Assembly (NCBI GenBank): GCA_964361785.1
Contig: CAYIBX010000007.1
Span: forward strand, 1-43,038
Source of the DNA: UBA927 sp964361785
GTDB lineage: Bacteria; Patescibacteriota; Microgenomatia; UBA10105; UBA927
Direction of reading: 5' to 3'
DNA length: 43,038 nucleotides
Positions 31,828 through 38,394 of this stretch are shown piece by piece. The notes under the pieces were generated by a model. It saw nothing but the letters and a program-made list of their open reading frames with translations, had not been told where the DNA came from and did no database searches. Position numbers and translations under genes: made by a program. Positions within the stretch are counted from its first letter, which is position 1; every line of letters begins with the position of its first letter.

Positions 31828-32625
31828 TTATAGCACTTTTGAAGCCTTTGTTTTTTGTACCAACCGATCGATAGCAGGCTCAACTGCGCCGCAGATAAAG
31901 GGTTTCAGTTCAGCGTTGGTAATATGATCCCATGTGTCGTATCGGGCCAACTCTCTCGGGTTTTTATCCTCCATCGATTCAGCAACTGAGATAACCAACG
32001 GCTTTTTCATATCATAAAACGAACGTCCACCATTGGCGATCGATAAGCCTCCCGATGTGGAGGCAACTGTAGCTGGTGATTTCGTTGCAAAATCAACTAC
32101 TTCATCGCGCGTAAAAGGCCGCATCGAAACACGAACATGAAGAATAACGGATACAGGTTCTGTCACACCATCCTTACCCGCTCGAACGCCTGTCAATGCG
32201 TTTATTATTTCTACATCTTTTCCTGACTGCATCATGGCTTCAGAAGAATGTTTCGCCCACTCTACTGGATCTCCTACGGGCTTTTCTAGAAGTACTATTT
32301 CTGTATCATTTGTATGCACAAGCTGAACGGTATCCGTATAAAGAAGCATCTTTTCTGAGCCAAATGTGTACATATCTCCATCTTCTACTATCGCTTTGGC
32401 GATACCTGACATGGCTTGAGCTACTGCTATATCGTCTTTGGCTTTCCGTTCGGCAATAATCTGCGGCCTGTGTTCTGTGTGCGGCGCATCCTCATGAATA
32501 CGATCCTCATTATAAAGAGGATCTCTTCGCGTAATCGTCCAGTTAGGAAGCCATTTATGAAAAATATCTGCTTTATTATTGCCATCAAGGCTTGTGACAA
32601 ATGTAATTGGAGGGCGTTCGTTCAT
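31828..32625 (-). CDS. Maf/Ham1-like nucleotide pyrophosphatase (predicted)
   Basis: Distant member of the Maf nucleotide-hydrolase fold. Recognisable elements are the N-terminal FVTSLDGNNKADIF, AERKAKDDIAVA (Maf has ARxKA), LLYTDTVQLV (the SDT motif), LEKPVGDPVEWAK, EIINALTGVRAG and FTRDEVVDFATKSPAT. At 265 aa it is longer than Maf (about 190-200), with a C-terminal addition. House-cleaning of non-canonical NTPs is the likely role. A strong GGAGG stands 7 nt before the ATG, and an unusual leader with a terminator-like hairpin precedes it. Confidence 0.7.
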   Translation of the reverse strand: MNERPPITFVTSLDGNNKADIFHKWLPNWTITRRDPLYNEDRIHEDAPHTEHRPQIIAERKAKDDIAVAQAMSGIAKAIVEDGDMYTFGSEKMLLYTDTVQLVHTNDTEIVLLEKPVGDPVEWAKHSSEAMMQSGKDVEIINALTGVRAGKDGVTEPVSVILHVRVSMRPFTRDEVVDFATKSPATVASTSGGLSIANGGRSFYDMKKPLVISVAESMEDKNPRELARYDTWDHITNAELKPFICGAVEPAIDRLVQKTKASKVL

Positions 32626-32646
32626 AAGAAAGCCTCCATAAAAACT

Positions 32647-32672
32647 GAAAAAGACCCGTGAAGGGTCTCTCT
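32647..32672 (-). terminator. Terminator-like hairpin just before the Maf-like gene
   Basis: On the minus strand AGACCC, loop TTCAC, GGGTCT, then a T-rich run. It lies only about 25 nt upstream of the Maf-like start and after the terminator of the previous gene, so it may be an attenuator, or the end of a small RNA encoded at 32672-32757. Confidence 0.65.
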
Positions 32673-32757
32673 AAAAAAATGACTATACAACTGGTTTGTT
32701 GGTTTTTTCATTTGGTGTCCTACGTCCTAGCCTTGTGAGCCGGGTGGCGTTACTTGA
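32672..32757 (-). other. Possible small RNA or leader element upstream of the Maf-like gene
   Basis: An 86-nt stretch bounded by two terminator-like hairpins on the same strand. An 8-bp arm GTTTTTTC (minus strand, 32758-32765) can pair with GAAAAAAC (32702-32709), enclosing a more GC-rich core with GTAACGCCACCCGGCTC and two direct copies of TAGGAC. It matches no riboswitch or ncRNA I can recognise. It is not coding in any convincing frame. Confidence 0.35.
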
Positions 32758-32794
32758 GAAAAAACAAAACCGTTTAAGGATTTACCCTCAAACG
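32758..32794 (-). terminator. Rho-independent terminator of the histidine phosphatase gene
   Basis: Minus-strand CGTTTGAGG, loop GTAAAT, CCTTAAACG (9 bp with one G-T pair), followed by GTTTTGTTTTTTC. It begins 36 nt after the stop codon at 32830. Confidence 0.75.
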
Positions 32795-32829
32795 CTTGTA
32801 GTTATTTATAACACCCCAACGACTTCGTG

Positions 32830-33432
32830 TCAAGAAGCAATACTATAGGATGAAAAAACAACGACTGTAGGCTTCTCGCCAGCTTCAAAAGCTAACCTAA
32901 ACCCACCAACCATGGGGACGTAAGGAATTGACCCCAACGCACTTGATTCAAGCGCAATACCCTGATAATAGGCAGCCGTCAACATAATTGGATCGCCATG
33001 GGAGACAACGATTATCTCTTTTCCCTCATGTTTGAAAACAAATTCTTCGAAAGCAGACTTCATCCGCGCTACAATTTCTACCATAGATTCACCGTCATGT
33101 TCCTTGTACCATTCTGTTTCGTAAATCCCCCATCCACCTTTGGATTTAACAAATCCTTCTTTTTCGCCTTGAGCGGGAGATCGAACTTCAAGTAATCGTT
33201 CATCAATAATCGGAGTTAACCCAAATGATTTGGCTAAAATTATTGCGGTTTCAAATGTGCGCTCCAAAGGACTGGTGTAGACGGCAACGATTGGTTTCGA
33301 CGACAGTTTCGTTGCTAATTCATGTACGTCTTCTTTTCCCTTTTGAGACAAATGAAAGTCAGAAAGTCGATATGGAAGAATTCCATCATGGGGTTCATAT
33401 TGTCCATGACGTAATAAATAAATAGTGGTCAT
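32830..33432 (-). CDS. Histidine phosphatase family protein (phosphoglycerate mutase-like)
   Basis: Branch-1 histidine phosphatase. The phospho-acceptor His is in YLLRHGQYEP near residue 8, followed by YTSPLERTFETA with the conserved Arg and Glu, and the second His in VVSHGDPIMLTAAYYQG. At 200 aa it is shorter than cofactor-dependent phosphoglycerate mutase (about 230-250 aa), so a general phosphatase is more likely than a glycolytic mutase. The substrate is unknown. It ends in a clear terminator. Confidence 0.9.
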   Translation of the reverse strand: MTTIYLLRHGQYEPHDGILPYRLSDFHLSQKGKEDVHELATKLSSKPIVAVYTSPLERTFETAIILAKSFGLTPIIDERLLEVRSPAQGEKEGFVKSKGGWGIYETEWYKEHDGESMVEIVARMKSAFEEFVFKHEGKEIIVVSHGDPIMLTAAYYQGIALESSALGSIPYVPMVGGFRLAFEAGEKPTVVVFSSYSIAS

Positions 33433-33465
33433 AAAATTTTAAGGGAGAGGCCTTTTTCAAACAAT

Positions 33466-34575
33466 TCAGTCTATCAGTTTTCTTGATCGCAATACTTCTA
33501 ATACTTTTTCGTGGATCATTTCTTTTGTAAGAATTACGCCGTCAATCACACATTCGATAACGGCCCAGTTTTTCTGCTTTTTGGCTAAATGTAAATACAT
33601 TTCTTCAGATGCGGCTCTGTGCGTTTCATCCGCTTCTAATATATCTTGCTTACCGGCCAAGTACGCTCGGTTTCCCTTTTTCTTCGTAAGCTCCATCCCC
33701 ACTTTCCACTCAACGTGCAAATATATCACTATGTCTTCACGAGGAATTTTGTGCACTTTGTACTCAAGTTCATCAATCCAATCCAAAAATTCTTTGCGCT
33801 TTTCTTCCGGAAGCCTAGCGCCTTGATGCGCCATGTTGCTTGTGGCGTATCTGTTGCTTACAATCGTGCCGCCATGGCCTAACCAATCGTCCATTTCTTT
33901 TTTGGCTGCTGCACGATCCAAAGCATACGCCAAGGACGCCAAATATGGCGAGACTTCATTCACCCCGCCAAATTCTCCCGCCAAGAATCGACCAACGACT
34001 TTACCATGAAAAGAGGAATAGTACCGTGGAAAGTCAAACGATTTCACTTTCACTCCTTTGTTCAAAAAATATACTGAAAGTAATTCGGATTGCGTGGTTT
34101 TTCCCGATCCGTCTCCACCGTCAATGACAATAAGCTTTCCTTTTCGAGAACGCTGTATCAATACTTCATCTATAAACTGTTTCAATACAACGGTCAGACT
34201 ATCCTCATCATAATGCTCAAGATACAAATGCTCAGAAGGATTACCGGTAATCATCGGAGACAATGCATCAGAAGCATCTTTGTAAAACAAACAAAGCACT
34301 GGCTTGTCGTGCGTTAATGCATACACAATCTCTCCCCCGACACCGCTACTTGGCACTGTCACCTCAGCCACGATACAGTCTGCTTCTTCTATCGCTTTCT
34401 TCTCACGCAAAAAAATATCTGTAGGACCAATTTCTTTTTTCTGATCAGATGCGAGGACAATCTGTTCACCCGACGTTAATGTATGATCCATAGATTTTAA
34501 CGTCGCAATGACATCTTTAAGACGCAGGACATCATCAGGATTATTGGTGGATGCGGAAGTAAAATAAATTTTCAT
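33466..34575 (-). CDS. Fusion: DNPH1-like nucleoside 2-deoxyribosyltransferase domain + thymidylate kinase
   Basis: N-terminal domain (about residues 1-145) is of the deoxyribosyltransferase/DNPH1 type: KIYFTSAS, IFLREKKAIEEADCIVAEV, and the catalytic-Glu region SSGVGGEIVYAL. The C-terminal domain (about 150-369) is thymidylate kinase: Walker A IDGGDGSGKTTQSE, FDFPRYYSSFHG, DRAAAKKEMDDWL, SNRYATSNMAHQ and a LID-like RAYLAGKQ. Thymidylate kinase phosphorylates dTMP; DNPH1 enzymes cleave deoxynucleoside monophosphates at the glycosidic bond. The start at 34575 overlaps the HAD gene stop by 4 nt. A longer start at 34656 lacks support. Confidence 0.85.
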   Translation of the reverse strand: MKIYFTSASTNNPDDVLRLKDVIATLKSMDHTLTSGEQIVLASDQKKEIGPTDIFLREKKAIEEADCIVAEVTVPSSGVGGEIVYALTHDKPVLCLFYKDASDALSPMITGNPSEHLYLEHYDEDSLTVVLKQFIDEVLIQRSRKGKLIVIDGGDGSGKTTQSELLSVYFLNKGVKVKSFDFPRYYSSFHGKVVGRFLAGEFGGVNEVSPYLASLAYALDRAAAKKEMDDWLGHGGTIVSNRYATSNMAHQGARLPEEKRKEFLDWIDELEYKVHKIPREDIVIYLHVEWKVGMELTKKKGNRAYLAGKQDILEADETHRAASEEMYLHLAKKQKNWAVIECVIDGVILTKEMIHEKVLEVLRSRKLID

Positions 34576-35225
34576 ACTAGTATAGTAGCAACCTCGTACA
34601 CAGTCTTCAAGGTAACATCTGCTACAGTACTGGCACCATCCGCCCAAACTAAGCACGTTTTCATCCCAAGCATTTTTGCAGGTGCTAAATCAACAGCCTC
34701 CCGATCACCAATCATCAGATGTGCTACTGCAGGTAAACCAGATTTTTCCATAATATATTCAAATCCTTTTGTGTCTGGTTTATTTACTCCTACTATTTGA
34801 GCGGTAACTATTTCTTCAAATTGAACAGATGAAACACCCAAAATGGTAAGAGCTGATAAAACTCTATCTTTCACCCCATTTGCCAAAATATAATGTTTGT
34901 AGAAGGAAAGTTTTAAAAACATCTCGGACAACCTTGGATCAGGACCGAGATGTGGTTTTCTGTCTTTATACGTCTCACACTCAATAGCCGCATCAAGAAG
35001 CGAAATATTACTTAATATCGATGCGGTTTTGGTACTGCTTGGAGTTTTGACCATGTACACTTTATTAAATTCTTCAATTGTTTTCTCTTTACTCCAGCCG
35101 GTATGGTTCATAACCACTTTATAATCTGCTTCTTTTACGGCTGTTGCTATCAAAGGCGTCATCTTATAGAGCGTCCCATCAAAATCCCAAATCAAAACTT
35201 TAACATTTCTTAATAGCTCATTCAT
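34572..35225 (-). CDS. HAD-superfamily hydrolase
   Basis: Motif I is LIWDFDGTLYK; motif II is likely YILANGVKD; motif III/IV regions are GVNKPDTKGFEYI and HLMIGDREAVDLAPAKMLG. At 217 aa it fits the nucleotidase or phosphoglycolate phosphatase-like subgroup. It is translationally coupled (ATGA) to the DNPH1/thymidylate-kinase fusion, so a role with nucleoside monophosphates is reasonable but unproven. Its start faces the 36-bp palindrome at 35267. Confidence 0.85.
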   Translation of the reverse strand: MNELLRNVKVLIWDFDGTLYKMTPLIATAVKEADYKVVMNHTGWSKEKTIEEFNKVYMVKTPSSTKTASILSNISLLDAAIECETYKDRKPHLGPDPRLSEMFLKLSFYKHYILANGVKDRVLSALTILGVSSVQFEEIVTAQIVGVNKPDTKGFEYIMEKSGLPAVAHLMIGDREAVDLAPAKMLGMKTCLVWADGASTVADVTLKTVYEVATILV

Positions 35226-35266
35226 GCAAAAAACATCATATCACGAAGAATATCAAAAAATAAGCT

Positions 35267-35302
35267 CATATCATCATGCTAACATGTTAGCATGATGATA
35301 TG
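35267..35302. promoter_or_regulatory. 36-bp perfect palindrome in the HAD/glmS divergent region
   Basis: Half-site CATATCATCATGCTAACA followed by its exact reverse complement. It lies 42 nt upstream of the HAD start and about 22 nt upstream of the glmS -35 box. It is placed like an operator for divergent genes and is not followed directly by a T-run on either strand. A degenerate copy lies at 38307-38338. Confidence 0.65.
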
Positions 35303-35324
35303 TTTGGAAAACTCCTTACAAAAC

Positions 35325-35354
35325 TTGACAATCGAATCGTGAACAAAGTAGCAT
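35325..35354 (+). promoter_or_regulatory. Promoter of the glmS ribozyme-glmS transcript
   Basis: Consensus TTGACA at 35325-35330, 18-nt spacer, TAGCAT at 35349-35354. Transcription would start near 35361, about 36 nt before the predicted ribozyme cleavage site. The rest of the gene-free stretch 35226-35642 is taken up by the palindrome and the ribozyme. Confidence 0.6.
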
Positions 35355-35384
35355 TGGGCAGTAAGGTACATTTACAGAGAGCGG

Positions 35385-35600
35385 AAAAAATTTACAGCGT
35401 GTGGTCCCGCGTAGCTTTATGCGAAGTGGGAATACGAGGAAGGGGTTTACCCGTTCAAATTTCGTATGAAATTTGCGCGGGTTATCGAAACTCAGAACAA
35501 TTTCACAAAAATTGAGAAATTTTCTGAGTGAATCTGCGGGTGCCCCTCGGTGACGCTTTTCACCGTAAGTTTTATGAGAAAAACCTGATAGTAATGTCAG
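35385..35600 (+). ncRNA. glmS ribozyme (glucosamine-6-phosphate-activated self-cleaving RNA)
   Basis: Known glmS ribozymes cleave the glmS leader when glucosamine-6-phosphate binds, lowering GlmS. Here the expected order of elements precedes glmS. Predicted cleavage is at A35396/G35397 in ACAGCG. Hairpin TCCC-GCGTA/TATGC-GGGA spans 35405-35431. ACGAGGAAGGGG at 35434-35445 and GTTATCGA at 35481-35488 match the conserved ACGAGG and TTATCGA blocks. GCGGGTGCCCC at 35536-35546 matches the GCGGxTGCC block, and its CCCCT can pair with AGGGG (35441-35445). The P3-like stem CGGTGA/TCACCG (35548-35565) is followed by TAAG. CGTG after the cleavage site can pair with TGCG (35535-35538), as in the family pseudoknot. 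Two extra hairpins enlarge the loops. Confidence 0.87.
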
Positions 35601-35642
35601 ACATAAATTATAAAACAAGAAGTCCGCTTCTCTTTTGGCACT

Positions 35643-37436
35643 ATGTGCGGAATATTTGGATACGTTGGGCACAAGTCTACAGCGCCACAAATCGTTTTGG
35701 ACGGATTAAAATTCTTAGAGTACCGAGGATATGACTCGTGGGGAGTGGCGGTGGTACCAAAACAATCACCAATCACCAATGCACAATCACCAATTATTGT
35801 CGTGAAGAAAAAGACGGGCAAAATTGGTGAAGGAACAGTGACTGATCTCCCTGCGGGCACACTTGCATTCGGCCACACTCGCTGGGCCACTCATGGAGGG
35901 GTAACGGAAAAAAATGCTCATCCACACCTAGACTGCACAAAAAAAATCGCAGTCGTCCACAATGGAATCGTTGAAAATCATGAAGATTTACGAAAAATGC
36001 TTAAAGCCAAAGGCCATACATTTATTTCAGATACTGATACTGAAATCATCGCACATTTGGTAGAAGAATATGCAAAAACCACCATGTTTTCCAAAGCAGT
36101 GCAGCGTGCGTTTAAAGAATTGGATGGATTAAACGCAATTATTCTTATAAACACCACGTCACATGAGATGATTGCTGCACGAAATGGTTCTCCATTGGTC
36201 GTGGGATTTGGCGTTAATGAAAATTTCTTAGCAAGTGATCCGGCAGCCCTTCTGCCTCATACCAAGCAAATTCATTTCCTCGATGACGATGAGATGGCAA
36301 TCGTAAAAGACGATTCTATACATATTTATAACGCGACGACGGGCGACAATGTAAGACCTAGAAAACAATTGCTTACATGGACTGCCAAAGAAGCAGAAAA
36401 GGGGCACTACCCTTTCTTTATGCTCAAAGAAATTCATGAACAGGCAGGACTGCTTTCTGAAATCGCATCTGAGTCAGCAAATCAATCAATAGTAATCGCA
36501 AAGGAATTAAAACAAGCTCCTCGTGTCTACATGGTTGGTGCTGGGACGTCGAGTCATGCGGCACGCACGGCATCATACATTTTTTCTCTTATAGCAAAAA
36601 AACTTATTAACTTTGGCGTAGCAAGTGAGTTTGATCACCGCGTATCTATAATTCCCGATAAAAGTGTCCTTGTGGCACTCTCACAATCCGGAGAGACCAT
36701 GGATCTTATAGACGTCGTCAAAAAAGCAAAAGCTAAGCATATCAAAATATTCTCACTAATCAATGTCGTCGGATCTACTCTTTGGCGCATGTCTGATCTA
36801 AAGCTTGCTATTGGTGCAGGGCCTGAAAAGGGTGTAGCATCCACAAAGGCATTTATTACCAAAATTGCACATCTTCTCCTTATCGCGTACGCAATGATTG
36901 ATAAAGTGAAAGAAGGCCAATCCCTACTTATCAAGGCCGCTAAAGCGGCAAAAGAGGTAACGACGAAAGCATATACATCAGAAATTGTAACACTTACTCA
37001 CAAACTCAAAGATGTACAACATATGTATATCATCGGACACGGACTTTCCTACTGTGCTGCACTTGAAAGCGCTTTAAAAATCAAAGAAATTTCCTACATC
37101 CACGCAGAAGGCATCCCTGCCGGCGAGTTAAAACACGGCACATTAGCGCTTGTGACCGAAGGATCAATCTGCATGGTCTTTGCGCCACATGATCAGCACT
37201 ATCAATCAACCATGGCAAATGCGATGGAAATGAAGGCAAGGGGCGGCTACATCATCGGTGTATCTGATACCAAAGATGAAGTATTTGACGAATTCTTACC
37301 AGTATCAAACATCGGGATAGCCACAATTATCCCAAACATCATGGTGGCGCAACTACTTGCATATTACCTAACCATTGATAGAGGGTTCGATCCTGATATG
37401 CCTAGAAATTTGGCCAAAAGCGTGACGGTAAGGTAA
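35643..37436 (+). CDS. glmS: Glutamine--fructose-6-phosphate aminotransferase (isomerizing)
   Basis: Makes glucosamine-6-phosphate, the entry to peptidoglycan and other amino sugars. The N-terminal glutaminase has Cys2 as nucleophile (MCGIFGYVGH), then FGHTRWATHG and HNGIVENHEDL. Two SIS isomerase domains follow, with GTSSHAA and SQSGETMDLI, and a second ALSQSGET-like region at GHGLSYCAALESALKIKE. The C terminus ends LAKSVTV. At 597 aa it is full length. Residues QSPITNAQSPI near 41-51 come from a CAATCACC repeat inserted in frame. The ribozyme leader controls it. Confidence 0.97.
   Translation: MCGIFGYVGHKSTAPQIVLDGLKFLEYRGYDSWGVAVVPKQSPITNAQSPIIVVKKKTGKIGEGTVTDLPAGTLAFGHTRWATHGGVTEKNAHPHLDCTKKIAVVHNGIVENHEDLRKMLKAKGHTFISDTDTEIIAHLVEEYAKTTMFSKAVQRAFKELDGLNAIILINTTSHEMIAARNGSPLVVGFGVNENFLASDPAALLPHTKQIHFLDDDEMAIVKDDSIHIYNATTGDNVRPRKQLLTWTAKEAEKGHYPFFMLKEIHEQAGLLSEIASESANQSIVIAKELKQAPRVYMVGAGTSSHAARTASYIFSLIAKKLINFGVASEFDHRVSIIPDKSVLVALSQSGETMDLIDVVKKAKAKHIKIFSLINVVGSTLWRMSDLKLAIGAGPEKGVASTKAFITKIAHLLLIAYAMIDKVKEGQSLLIKAAKAAKEVTTKAYTSEIVTLTHKLKDVQHMYIIGHGLSYCAALESALKIKEISYIHAEGIPAGELKHGTLALVTEGSICMVFAPHDQHYQSTMANAMEMKARGGYIIGVSDTKDEVFDEFLPVSNIGIATIIPNIMVAQLLAYYLTIDRGFDPDMPRNLAKSVTVR
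35763..35796. repeat. CAATCACCAAT-type repeat inside glmS
   Basis: Three CAATCACC units within 34 bp encode SPITNAQSPI in the glutaminase domain, in frame, in a loop between GVAVV and VVKKKTGKIGE. Related copies are intergenic at 2451 and 24020. Confidence 0.6.
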
Positions 37437-37440
37437 TAAT

Positions 37441-37468
37441 TTGCGTTTTTGCAGCTTCATGATATACT
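37441..37468 (+). promoter_or_regulatory. Promoter of nagB
   Basis: TTGCGT at 37441-37446, 16-nt spacer, TATACT at 37463-37468. The -10 ends 9 nt before the nagB ATG (37478), so the message would be nearly leaderless. It allows nagB expression independent of the ribozyme-controlled glmS transcript. Confidence 0.5.
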
Positions 37469-37477
37469 ACAGGCCTT

Positions 37478-38275
37478 ATGGCACTTACCGAGAAACTGAC
37501 TATCACCCACATAGAGCTAACGACTGTAAAACCTGAAATTACAATCCGTGAATTTGCGACAGAAAGAGAAGCCGCCAGAGCTGTGGCACAAACGATTTTA
37601 TCGACTGTCATCCATAAACCAGATGCTGTAATCATGTTCCCTACTGGGCAAACCCAAATCCCTGTCTATGAAGAACTTGTTTCTTTAGCACAAGAAACTT
37701 GTGTAGATTTTTCAAAAATACAAGCATTTCATTTAGACGAATATGTAGGCGTGGCACCTGAAGATAATGAAAGCTTCGTCGGATTTTTACGCACGAGAGT
37801 CTTTGACCCCTTACACATCCCATACGAGAATAGATACGAAATAGACGGTATGGCGCCTGATTATGAAGCTGAAACTAAACGATACAATGACCTTATCAAA
37901 GCGCATCCAATTGACCTTGTTATTTTAGGTATAGGACCAAATGGCCATATCGGATTTAATGAACCGAATACGCCGTTTGATAAAGAAACACACGTCGCCG
38001 CACTCTCACAAGAAGTGCTTGATCGAGATGAACAACGTGGACAACAACCGTTATCATTCGCTTATACTGCAGGAATTGCAAATATTCTAAGCGCAAAACA
38101 AATTCTTATCGTGGGATTCGGTGAAGATAAAGGAAAAGAATTTGACCATGCGTTTAATAATCCACCAACCATCCAATGTCCAGCATCCGCCTTACAAAAA
38201 GTACCCTCTCGCGTCACAGCTATTATGGACGCGTCTGCTGCTGCAGTTATTTTAAAAGGCAAACAAAACGGTTAA
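37478..38275 (+). CDS. nagB: Glucosamine-6-phosphate deaminase
   Basis: Converts glucosamine-6-phosphate to fructose-6-phosphate and ammonia, the reverse direction of GlmS. Motifs: MFPTGQTQIPVYEEL, FHLDEYVG with the catalytic Asp, LVILGIGPNGHIGFNEP with the catalytic His, and the terminal AVILKG. Length of 265 aa is normal. The first twenty residues are a short extension. It is 41 nt downstream of glmS with its own promoter-like sequence. Having synthesis and breakdown enzymes side by side suggests tight control of amino-sugar levels. Confidence 0.93.
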   Translation: MALTEKLTITHIELTTVKPEITIREFATEREAARAVAQTILSTVIHKPDAVIMFPTGQTQIPVYEELVSLAQETCVDFSKIQAFHLDEYVGVAPEDNESFVGFLRTRVFDPLHIPYENRYEIDGMAPDYEAETKRYNDLIKAHPIDLVILGIGPNGHIGFNEPNTPFDKETHVAALSQEVLDRDEQRGQQPLSFAYTAGIANILSAKQILIVGFGEDKGKEFDHAFNNPPTIQCPASALQKVPSRVTAIMDASAAAVILKGKQNG

Positions 38276-38306
38276 TACCTTCTTCCATGTTAACAACATC
38301 GTTATG

Positions 38307-38338
38307 TATCATCATACTAACATACTAATATAATTATT
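38307..38338. promoter_or_regulatory. Degenerate copy of the 36-bp palindrome upstream of the GT4 gene
   Basis: TATCATCATACTAACAT matches 16 of 17 bases of the left half of the palindrome at 35267. The right half is decayed, with most differences G to A or C to T. Two ATGTTAAC sites flank it (near 38287 and 38352). A TACAAT (38380-38385) lies 9 nt before the ATG at 38395. Confidence 0.5.
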
Positions 38339-38394
38339 TCTATACTGAAAATGTTAACCAGCAAATAAAATACAAATGGTACAATAATAATTGT

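Noticed and set aside
34574..34583. ATACTAGTAT palindrome similar to the one at 4754
   Set aside because: It lies within the ATGA overlap of two coding genes and is only 10 bp, so it is probably chance.
34575..34656. 27-residue N-terminal extension of the DNPH1/Tmk fusion
   Set aside because: Cys-rich, unlike the family, and within the HAD coding region; the 4-nt ATGA overlap favours 34575.
35300..35515. 71-codon plus-strand ORF between the palindrome and glmS
   Set aside because: It starts at the edge of the palindrome, covers the promoter and most of the glmS ribozyme, and its product has no protein-like pattern; the RNA structure explains the sequence better.
35316..35690. 124-codon minus-strand ORF over the glmS leader
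   Set aside because: It overlaps the ribozyme and the start of glmS in antisense and has no recognisable features.
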